Below are positions 6,902-12,593 of a stretch of DNA of 13,075 nt, one piece after another. This DNA is from an uncultured Collinsella sp. (lineage in GTDB: Bacteria > Actinomycetota > Coriobacteriia > Coriobacteriales > Coriobacteriaceae). The stretch's first letter is position 1; every line of letters starts with the position of its first letter. Where the stretch lies: positions 1 to 13,075 of the forward strand of contig CABURG010000039.1 of NCBI GenBank assembly GCA_902493835.1. The letters are read 5' to 3'. The translations under genes were made by a program, and so were the position numbers. The notes under the pieces were generated by a model that saw only the letters and a list, made by a program, of their open reading frames with translations, did no database searches and was not told where the DNA came from.

Positions 6902-8086
6902 ATGATCAACGAAACTATGTATGCTCGCGGTGCGGAAAGCTCCATCATCCGTGAGATTTTTAGCTATGGCCTTGAGCGCAAGGCGCAGATCGGTGCGGAA
7001 AACGTATTCGATTTTTCGCTGGGCAATCCGAGCGTTCCAGCGCCCGCTGCCGTGGCTGAGTCGATTAAGAAGGCCCTGGAGCTGCCGAGCGACCAGCTGC
7101 ACGGCTACACGCCCGCACCGGGCCTGCCGCAATGTCGTGCCGCTGTGGCCGAATCGCTCAACCGCCGCTTTGGCACGAGCTATGAGGGCAAAGACGTCTT
7201 TATGACGGTGGGTGCCGCGGCTTCGCTCACCTGCACGCTCAACGCCGTTACGAACCCGGGCGACGAGGTTATTGTTATCGCCCCGTACTTTCCGGAGTAT
7301 CGCGTTTGGATTGAGAAGGCCGGCTGTACGTGTGTTGAGGCGCTCGCCGATGAAGATACGTTCCAGCTGAGCGTGGACAACGTGCTCAAGGCGATCAGCG
7401 ATAAGACGGCGGCCGTCATCATCGACTCTCCCAACAATCCGACCGGTGCCGTATATACATGCGACACGCTGACGCGACTGGCCAACGTTCTGCGCGAGGC
7501 CAACGCTCAGCGCGATTCCGAGAATCCGATTATGCTCATCTCGGATGAGCCGTACCGCGAAATCGTGTACGGTGCCGAGGTGCCTTGGGTGCCCTCGATT
7601 TACGAGCACACCATCGTGTGCTACTCGTATTCCAAGTCGCTGTCGCTGCCGGGTGAGCGCGTGGGGTGGATCTTGGTTCCCAACACCAATCCGCAGGCCG
7701 CCCGTCTGATGCCGGCTGTTGCGGGTGCTGCCCGTACGCTGGGTTTTGTATGCGCACCGGCACTCTTCCAGCGCGTAATTATCGACTGCATTGATGAGCC
7801 GAGTGACGTTGAGGCCTATGCACGCAACCGCACCGCGCTTACCGACGCACTGGCGGAGTATGGCTACACCTATGTTGAGCCGGATGGCGCGTTCTACCTA
7901 TGGGTGAAAGCGTTGGAGCCCGATGCGAATGCGTTTTGCGAGCGCGCAAAGAAGTATGAGTTGCTTGCGGTTCCCTCGGACAGCTTTGGTATGCCGGGTT
8001 GGTTCCGCCTGGGCTATTGCGTGAGTTACGAAACGATTGTCAATTCGCTACCCGCTTGGAAACAGTTGGCGGACGAGTATCGTTAA
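6902..8086 (+). CDS. Class I/II pyridoxal-phosphate aminotransferase, 394 aa
   Basis: This is a fold-type I PLP enzyme that moves an amino group between an amino acid and a 2-oxo acid in the cytoplasm. Motifs: FSLGNPSVPAP (38-48), GYTPAPGLPQCR (68-79), DSPNNPTGAVY (175-185), ISDEPYRE (213-220) with D215 for the pyridine nitrogen, and YSYSKSLSLPGERVG (241-255) with the PLP lysine K245 and phosphate-binding R253. R369 in FRLGYC is the expected substrate-carboxylate arginine. Length is typical of AspC-like subgroup members. The ATG at 6902 follows AAAGGGG. An upstream in-frame ATG at 6803 lies inside the inverted repeat and is rejected. The substrate (aspartate, alanine, aromatic or other) cannot be decided from sequence alone, so no symbol is given. 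Confidence 0.92.
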   Translation: MINETMYARGAESSIIREIFSYGLERKAQIGAENVFDFSLGNPSVPAPAAVAESIKKALELPSDQLHGYTPAPGLPQCRAAVAESLNRRFGTSYEGKDVFMTVGAAASLTCTLNAVTNPGDEVIVIAPYFPEYRVWIEKAGCTCVEALADEDTFQLSVDNVLKAISDKTAAVIIDSPNNPTGAVYTCDTLTRLANVLREANAQRDSENPIMLISDEPYREIVYGAEVPWVPSIYEHTIVCYSYSKSLSLPGERVGWILVPNTNPQAARLMPAVAGAARTLGFVCAPALFQRVIIDCIDEPSDVEAYARNRTALTDALAEYGYTYVEPDGAFYLWVKALEPDANAFCERAKKYELLAVPSDSFGMPGWFRLGYCVSYETIVNSLPAWKQLADEYR

Positions 8087-8103
8087 AAGCAAAGCGCTCT
8101 GCC

Positions 8104-8150
8104 TACAATGTTTTACGTGAAACGGGGTTTGGTGTTAAGCCGGACCCCGT
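8104..8150 (+). promoter_or_regulatory. TACAAT motif and leader-like hairpin after the aminotransferase gene
   Basis: TACAAT (8104-8109) is followed by a hairpin in which ACGGGGT (8122-8128) pairs with ACCCCGT (8144-8150), extended inward by TTGG/CCGG with wobble pairs. Only TTGTC follows, so termination would be weak. It could be a poor terminator of the aminotransferase mRNA or a leader structure for the PHP gene. Confidence 0.3.
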
Positions 8151-8184
8151 TGTCATGGACGTTGTGTCTTTGGGATGGAGTGGT

Positions 8185-8214
8185 TTTACGACTATCGAAG
8201 GCTATGCGTACAAT
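8185..8214 (+). promoter_or_regulatory. Probable promoter of the PHP phosphatase gene
   Basis: TTTACG (8185-8190) and TACAAT (8209-8214) are 18 nt apart and the -10 lies 37 nt before the ATG at 8252. This is a fair match to a housekeeping sigma promoter. Confidence 0.4.
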
Positions 8215-8251
8215 GAATATAAGCGACGGCCGTGCCAGATAAGGAGACCTG

Positions 8252-9073
8252 ATGCCCTACCTGCTTTCTTGTGACATTCATACCCATACGATGTTCTCTG
8301 CGCATGCATATTCGACCATTGAGGAGAATGTGTACTGGGCGGCAGAGCGTGGTCTGCAGGTGCTCGGATCTGCCGACCATTTGAGCTCTATGGTTACGGC
8401 TTGCCCCAATGACCTGCGCAGTTACCAGTTCTTTATCAACCAGGATATCTGGCCGCGCATTTGGAGCGGCGTGCTGGTGCTGCGTGGTGCCGAGGCCGAT
8501 ATCGTTTCGCTGGACGGAAGCCTGTTTGGCGAGGACACCCCTGTCACGCTCGATATTGCCGGCGATTCGTACAGCCGTCAGCATTCGCTGTTCGATTTGG
8601 TTACGCGTAATTTGGATTATTTGGTTGCGAGCGTGCATAATCCGCAGATTGCTGAAGGCGCGACGCTGGCCCAGACGACCGAGATGTATATCAATGCCCT
8701 GGAGCACCCCAAGGTGTTCATGCTGGGTCACACGGGGCGTTCGGGCGTGCCGTTCGATATCGACGAGGTGCTGTTGGCGGCTAAGGCCAAGCACAAGATT
8801 ATCGAGATCAACAACCATAGTCTTGAACACGGTGTCGACACTGAGCATTGGGCCGTATGCCGCAAGATCGCCGAGCGCTGCGCCGAGCTGGGCGTGGGCA
8901 TTGGCGTTTCGACCGATGCGCACATTGGCATGGCAATTGGTAAGCTCGATTACGCTCGCAAGATGCTCGACGAGATTCACTTCCCGTTGGATCTGATCGT
9001 GACGCGCGACCGCGAGACGCTGCTGCGCGAGATGGCGGCAGCTGGCGTGTGCGATCTGCGCAATGGGATGTAG
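8252..9073 (+). CDS. PHP-domain metal-dependent phosphatase (YcdX-like), 273 aa
   Basis: This is a member of the polymerase-and-histidinol-phosphatase superfamily, closest in motif order to YcdX-type phosphatases that bind a trinuclear metal site. Visible ligands in order: H10 and H12 in DIHTHT, H18 in SAHAYST, H43 in SADH, E81 in RGAEAD, H129 in SVHN, H160 in LGHTGR, and D222 and H224 in STDAHIG. All nine expected ligand positions are present, so it should be active. The substrate is not predictable; sugar phosphates or histidinol phosphate are family possibilities, but no histidine-biosynthesis genes are nearby. AAGGAG at 8241-8246 sets the ATG. It is transcribed in the same direction as the aminotransferase gene 165 nt upstream, with its own promoter-like sequence, and ends at a strong terminator. 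Confidence 0.9.
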   Translation: MPYLLSCDIHTHTMFSAHAYSTIEENVYWAAERGLQVLGSADHLSSMVTACPNDLRSYQFFINQDIWPRIWSGVLVLRGAEADIVSLDGSLFGEDTPVTLDIAGDSYSRQHSLFDLVTRNLDYLVASVHNPQIAEGATLAQTTEMYINALEHPKVFMLGHTGRSGVPFDIDEVLLAAKAKHKIIEINNHSLEHGVDTEHWAVCRKIAERCAELGVGIGVSTDAHIGMAIGKLDYARKMLDEIHFPLDLIVTRDRETLLREMAAAGVCDLRNGM

Positions 9074-9093
9074 CGGAGTTTATAAACCAAGCG

Positions 9094-9127
9094 AAGGGGG
9101 CGGCCCAGGCGGGTCGCCCCCTTTCTT
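9094..9127 (+). terminator. Terminator of the PHP phosphatase gene
   Basis: AAGGGGGCGGCCC (9094-9106) pairs with GGGTCGCCCCCTT (9111-9123) through an AGGC loop, with one G-U pair, and is followed by TTTCTT. It lies between two convergent genes. Read leftward it has only a weak T run, so its effect on the methyltransferase mRNA would be smaller. Confidence 0.85.
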
Positions 9128-9151
9128 GTCCCAAAAATCTACTGAGGCTGG

Positions 9152-10600
9152 TTAGCGGCGTTCGAGGACCGCTACGGTTTCGGTGTGGTCGGTGTGAGGG
9201 AACATGTCGACGGGCGTGATCTTGAGCAGTCGGTAGCCTCCGTCGAGGAGCTGATGCAGGTCGCGCTCTTGAGTCACGGGGTTGCAGCTGATATAGGTGA
9301 TGCGGCGCGGTTTAAGTGCGCAGGCAGCTTCGAGGAACTCGGGCGTGGAGCCGGCGCGCGGCGGGTCGATGGAAAGAATGTCGACGCGTTCGTTGTTGTC
9401 GGCGGCATCGAGGATATAGTCGGTCGCATCGTCGGCCATAAACCAGGCGCTGCGGGTGAGGCCGTTGAGCTCGGCATTGCGGCGTGCGTCGGCAACGCCC
9501 GCCGGGTTGCGCTCCACGCCGAGCAGCATAATGCCGACGCCTCTGTCCTGGGCATCCTTCGCGGCGCACAGACCGATAGTTCCGCTACCGCAATAGGCAT
9601 CCATGAGTACGTCGCCCTGCTGCAGGTCCATGCCGTCAATCGCGAGCTGATAGAGCAGCTCGGTCTGCTGCGGGTTGGTCTGGTAGAACGCGGTGGGGGA
9701 GATATCGAACTCGCAGCCGAGCAGCTGGTCGCGCATGCACTCGGCGCCATATACAATGCGGGTTTCCTCGCCGAGGATGGCGTTGCCGGGACGTCCGTTG
9801 ATGTTTTGGGCGACGGTGACGATGTGCGGATTGAGTGCGGCGACAGCCTCAAAGAACTCCTGCGCATGCGGCAAGTCGCGCTGAGCGGTCACGAGCGTGA
9901 CCATGACCTGGTCGGTATGCCAACCGCAGCGGACGACGGCATAGCGAAGCAAACCAAGATGCTTGTCCTCATTAAAGGCGGGAATATGCAGCCGCTCAGC
10001 TTCGCGTGCGATGCCGTTGAGAATCTGACGGGCGCCCGGTGCCTCGACGGGGCATTCGGGTACGGCAACGATCTTGTGCGTGCCGCGCTCAAAGAAACCG
10101 CAACGGACGGCGCCCTCCTTACCGGGAGCAAAGGGAGTGGCGGCCTTATGACGAAAGCCACGCGGCGCAGGATATTTGCCCGGGTCGCCCAGGGTGACTC
10201 CCATACCGCGAATGGGGTCGACGCTAATACCCTCGCGCTCGCAAAGAGCAGCAAAAAGCTCCTCCATGGCGGCCTGCTTGGCGGCGAGCTGCTTCTTATA
10301 AGGACGATTGAGCGCCGTACACCCACCGCAAGCTTTCATGATGGAACAAGGAGACTTGGGATCAACGGCCTTGCGCGCAGACGGAACCGGATTCTTATAC
10401 GGGCGCTTGGAGCGAGTCTGAGATGCCTTATCCTCGCTCCGACGAGAGCCGGGACGCTTGGCCTTAGCCTTGCCCTTAGCCGACTTACCCTTCGCATTCA
10501 GAGGCGACTTGGATTTCTTAGAAGATTTTTTCTCTCCCGACCCCTCAGCTGCCTCGATCAAAGCACGACGAGCCTTACGCTCCGCACGAGATTCTGCCAT
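9152..10600 (-). CDS. RlmD/RumA-family 23S rRNA (uracil-5-)-methyltransferase, 482 aa
   Basis: This SAM-dependent enzyme makes 5-methyluridine in RNA, most likely 23S rRNA. The [4Fe-4S] cysteines are C85-X5-C91-X2-C94 (CSIMKACGGC) plus C183 in PECPV, the same spacing pattern as RumA. The methyltransferase domain has FYQTNPQQ (305-312), the SAM loop DAYCGSGTIGL (334-344), SIDPPRAG (410-417), the nucleophile C439 in SCNP, and the general base E474 in HTDHTETV. Residues 1-84 are a Lys/Arg/Ser/Ala-rich low-complexity tail. The TRAM domain that precedes the cluster in E. coli RumA is not recognisable. The upstream sequence has a poor ribosome site (TGGGG) and a leftward TACAAT 40 nt away. The exact target (U1939, U747 or both) cannot be assigned, so no symbol is given. 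Confidence 0.92.
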   Translation of the reverse strand: MAESRAERKARRALIEAAEGSGEKKSSKKSKSPLNAKGKSAKGKAKAKRPGSRRSEDKASQTRSKRPYKNPVPSARKAVDPKSPCSIMKACGGCTALNRPYKKQLAAKQAAMEELFAALCEREGISVDPIRGMGVTLGDPGKYPAPRGFRHKAATPFAPGKEGAVRCGFFERGTHKIVAVPECPVEAPGARQILNGIAREAERLHIPAFNEDKHLGLLRYAVVRCGWHTDQVMVTLVTAQRDLPHAQEFFEAVAALNPHIVTVAQNINGRPGNAILGEETRIVYGAECMRDQLLGCEFDISPTAFYQTNPQQTELLYQLAIDGMDLQQGDVLMDAYCGSGTIGLCAAKDAQDRGVGIMLLGVERNPAGVADARRNAELNGLTRSAWFMADDATDYILDAADNNERVDILSIDPPRAGSTPEFLEAACALKPRRITYISCNPVTQERDLHQLLDGGYRLLKITPVDMFPHTDHTETVAVLERR

Positions 10601-10639
10601 GAATTAACCCCACTAATTTACAAATTGAAATCTGAAAGC

Positions 10640-10645
10640 ATTGTA
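10640..10645 (-). promoter_or_regulatory. Possible -10 element of the rRNA methyltransferase gene
   Basis: Read leftward, GGTACAATGC places a TACAAT hexamer 39 nt before the ATG. No good -35 hexamer stands 16-18 nt upstream. Confidence 0.35.
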
Positions 10646-10709
10646 CCGTGCCAAGCTAGCGGACGATATGCAAGCGCCCATTTCATGTCAGTGATAAGCC
10701 CAACGACGT

Positions 10710-10846
10710 TTGCCCGCCGGGTGCCGGGGCAGGGGTTAAGTTTGTCGCGAGTTCCGCACGAACAGGAGAGCACTTAATGTGCTCTCCGTCGTGAGCAGGA
10801 CTGTAGAGCAGCAAACTTAACCCCTGCCCCGGCACCCGGCGGGCAA
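10710..10846. repeat. Large nested palindrome, REPIN-like (35-bp perfect arms)
   Basis: The left arm 10710-10744 begins TTGCCCGCCGGGTGCCGGGG and is the exact reverse complement of the right arm 10812-10846. The 67-nt centre holds a second hairpin, GGAGAGCAC (10765-10773) with GTGCTCTCC (10779-10787) around TTAAT, flanked by CACGA/TCGTG pairing. No T tract follows the right arm. The order REP, spacer hairpin, inverted REP is what is known for REPIN elements; the mobile origin is inference. Confidence 0.85.
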
Positions 10847-10854
10847 GCCCTCCC

Positions 10855-10883
10855 TTGTACTCCATCTCACTAAAGTGTATGAT
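10855..10883 (+). promoter_or_regulatory. Probable promoter of the amino acid importer operon
   Basis: TTGTAC (10855-10860) and TATGAT (10878-10883) are separated by 17 nt, placing the transcript start near 10890, about 50 nt before the ATG. One copy of the TAAAGTG motif (10871-10877) lies in the spacer, and two more follow the start point, an arrangement suited to repression. Confidence 0.55.
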
Positions 10884-10921
10884 TCTGAACGTTACATGAC
10901 TCACTTTACCTAACTAAAGTG
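10866..10921. promoter_or_regulatory. Triple TAAAGTG site, putative operator
   Basis: TAAAGTG occurs at 10871-10877 and 10915-10921, both within CTnACTAAAGTG. The reverse complement CACTTTA lies at 10902-10908, forming a 7-bp inverted repeat with the last copy around CCTAAC. The sites flank the predicted start of transcription of the importer operon. No known regulator motif was recognised. Confidence 0.45.
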
Positions 10922-10927
10922 CCATCA

Positions 10928-10935
10928 AGGGGGAG
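10928..10935 (+). promoter_or_regulatory. Ribosome binding site fixing the binding-protein start
   Basis: AGGGGGAG lies 4 nt before the ATG at 10940. It favours this start over the later in-frame ATG at 10952 and the upstream GTG at 10919. Confidence 0.75.
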
Positions 10936-10939
10936 TACT

Positions 10940-11800
10940 ATGAATACCGATATGTCTCGTCGTCAGTTTGTTGGTCTAGCCGGCTCGCTCGCCACGGTGC
11001 TTGGCCTTGGTCTTGTCGGTTGCGGCGGTGGTGCCGGCAAGGGCTCCGCTGCTGGCTCTGCCGCGGCCAAGGATGTGAAGGGCGCTGCGGAGTCCAAGAA
11101 GCTCGTGGTGGGCTTTGATAAGTCCTATCCTCCGTACGGCTTTGTGGGCGACGATGGCGAGTACACCGGCTTTGATCTCGATCTGGCCAAGGCTGTTGCC
11201 GATAAGCAGGGCTGGGAGGTCAAATACGAGGCCATCGACTGGGACGCCAAGGATACGCTGCTCAACTCGGGTGCCATCAACTGCATCTGGAACGGCTTTA
11301 CCATGGAGGGCCGTGAGGACGACTACACGTTCTCCGAGCCGTACATGCTCAACGAGCAGGTGCTGGTGGTAAAGAAGGATGCGGGCATCAAGAGCTGGGA
11401 CGATCTTGCCGGCAAGACCGTGATTACCCAGACCGATTCCGCTGCGCAGGATGTGCTCGAGGGCGACCAGAAGGATCTGGCGGCGACGTTTGCCACGCTC
11501 GACACGATCGGCGAGTACAACACGGCCTTTATGCAGCTCGAGAGCGGCGCGGTCGATGCCGTGGCTTGCGACCTTTCGATTGCCCCGTATCAGCTTGCCG
11601 CCAAGCCCGATGCCTATACGCAGCTTGATGAGCCGCTGTCCAGCGAGCACTACGCCGTCGGCTTTAAGAAGGGCGACACCAAGTCGGCCGATGCTGTAAC
11701 CGAGTCGCTTAAGGCGCTCTACGAGGACGGCACGGTCAAGGACCTGTGCGACAAGTATTCAAGCTATGGTCTATCTTTCGATAATTGGGTTCTCAAATAG
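10940..11800 (+). CDS. Polar amino acid ABC transporter substrate-binding lipoprotein, 286 aa
   Basis: This is the extracytoplasmic receptor that delivers an amino acid to the membrane permease. The signal region MNTDMSRRQFVGLAG carries a twin-arginine motif (SRRQFV, 6-11), a hydrophobic core, and the lipobox LVGC with C28 as the lipidated residue, so Tat export and membrane anchoring are likely. A Gly/Ala/Ser/Lys linker (29-53) leads into the family 3 solute-binding fold: FDKSYPPYGFVGDDGEYTGFDLDLA-type opening (59-83), NGFTMEGRED (118-127) with R125 as a candidate ligand-carboxylate contact, YTFSEPYM (129-136) and DDLAGKTVITQ (154-164). The substrate cannot be read from sequence. The final codons form the left arm of a long hairpin (11791-11899). 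Permease and ATPase genes follow. Confidence 0.93.
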   Translation: MNTDMSRRQFVGLAGSLATVLGLGLVGCGGGAGKGSAAGSAAAKDVKGAAESKKLVVGFDKSYPPYGFVGDDGEYTGFDLDLAKAVADKQGWEVKYEAIDWDAKDTLLNSGAINCIWNGFTMEGREDDYTFSEPYMLNEQVLVVKKDAGIKSWDDLAGKTVITQTDSAAQDVLEGDQKDLAATFATLDTIGEYNTAFMQLESGAVDAVACDLSIAPYQLAAKPDAYTQLDEPLSSEHYAVGFKKGDTKSADAVTESLKALYEDGTVKDLCDKYSSYGLSFDNWVLK

Positions 11801-11899
11801 CCACAGCACCCAACCTTGCGGCTCCAACCCTCCTCGCGTACCAAAGTACGCTTCGTCGGGCTTGTCGCTCGCAATCTTGGGCACTGTGCCTATTTGAGA
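11791..11899. repeat. Long imperfect hairpin element between binding-protein and permease genes
   Basis: Positions 11791-11813 (TCTCAAATAG then CCACAGCACCCAA) pair with 11877-11899 over 23 bp with three mismatches. The interior adds TTGCG/CGCAA, CCC/GGG and a terminal GCGTAC-CAAA-GTACGC hairpin (about 11837-11852). The binding-protein stop codon lies in the left arm. No T tract follows. This may stabilise the upstream mRNA or partly stop transcription, or be an inserted repeat; a role is inference. Confidence 0.7.
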
Positions 11900-11925
11900 A
11901 TAAGATCAGCCATTCTGTTGCTGCG

Positions 11926-11931
11926 AAGGAG
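11926..11931 (+). promoter_or_regulatory. Ribosome binding site supporting a TTG start
   Basis: AAGGAG stands 8 nt before TTG at 11940. The next in-frame ATG (11955) would be 23 nt away, too far for this site, so the permease very likely starts with TTG. Confidence 0.75.
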
Positions 11932-11939
11932 AAGGTAGG

Positions 11940-12593
11940 TTGTCTATCCAAGTCATGATGCAGATGCTTGGCCAGGGATTCTTGGTCAGTTTGCAGTTGT
12001 TTGTGCTGACGCTGTTGGGGTCGATTCCGCTGGGAATCCCCGTGGCGTTTATGCGCATGAGCAAAATCGCGCCGCTTCGCTGGATTGCGCGCATCTACAT
12101 TTCGGTCATGCGCGGTACGCCGCTCATGCTGCAGATGTTTGCCATCTACTTTGCCCCGTACTACGTGTTTGGCATTTCGCTCACGCCCGATTCCAAGTGG
12201 ACGGCGTGCGTCGTGGCGTTCATCATCAACTACGCCGGTTACTTTGCCGAGATCTATCGCTCGGGCCTGCAGTCCATTCCGCGCGGTCAATATGAGGCCG
12301 CCGAGGTGCTGGGCTACTCGCGCATGCAGACGTTTCTGTATATCGTGATGCCGCAGGTCGCCAAGCGTATTCTGCCGGCGATGGGCAACGAGATCATCAC
12401 GCTGGTCAAGGACACGTCGCTGGCGTTTGCCATTGGCGTGGGTGAGATGTTCTCGACGGCCAAGGCGCTGGTCGCCTCGCAGGTGAGCATGGTGCCGTTT
12501 GCGATCGCGGCGCTGATCTACTGGGTCTTTAACTTCGTCGTCGAGATGCTGCTGGGCGCTGCCGAGAAAAAATTGGATTACTACCATGATTAA
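11940..12593 (+). CDS. Amino acid ABC transporter permease (HisM/GlnP type), 217 aa
   Basis: This is the membrane subunit of a polar amino acid importer, probably acting as a homodimer because only one permease gene is present. About five hydrophobic segments are visible (about 15-39, 62-76, 88-104, 153-168, 185-204). The family opening GQGFLVSLQLFVLTLLGSIPLG (11-32) and RGTPLMLQMF (58-67) are typical. The EAA loop that contacts the ATPase fits the consensus EAA-x3-G-x9-I-x-LP: E119-A120-A121, G125, I135, P138. GNEIITLVKDTSLAF (149-163) follows. Length is normal. It starts at TTG with AAGGAG 8 nt before, and its last codons overlap the ATPase start by 8 nt (ATGATTAA), indicating coupled translation. 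Confidence 0.94.
   Translation: MSIQVMMQMLGQGFLVSLQLFVLTLLGSIPLGIPVAFMRMSKIAPLRWIARIYISVMRGTPLMLQMFAIYFAPYYVFGISLTPDSKWTACVVAFIINYAGYFAEIYRSGLQSIPRGQYEAAEVLGYSRMQTFLYIVMPQVAKRILPAMGNEIITLVKDTSLAFAIGVGEMFSTAKALVASQVSMVPFAIAALIYWVFNFVVEMLLGAAEKKLDYYHD

Larger units (their letters stand above)
10601..10939. other. 339-nt divergent intergenic region
   Basis: This gap between the leftward methyltransferase gene and the rightward importer operon holds, in order, the methyltransferase -10-like motif, the large nested palindrome (10710-10846), the importer promoter (10855-10883), a triple TAAAGTG/CACTTTA site (10866-10921), and the ribosome site of the binding-protein gene. No coding frame is credible. 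Confidence 0.7.

Noticed and set aside
8108..8239. Small frame of about 43 codons in the gap before the PHP gene
   Set aside because: Its ATG overlaps the TACAAT motif, there is no ribosome site and the composition is not gene-like.
8192..8980. 262-codon minus-strand frame opposite the PHP phosphatase gene
   Set aside because: The plus-strand protein has all nine metal ligands in order; the minus frame shows no motif.
9185..10777. 530-codon open frame on the plus strand opposite the rRNA methyltransferase gene
   Set aside because: The minus-strand protein has all family motifs. The plus frame is its shadow and runs into the left arm of the intergenic palindrome.
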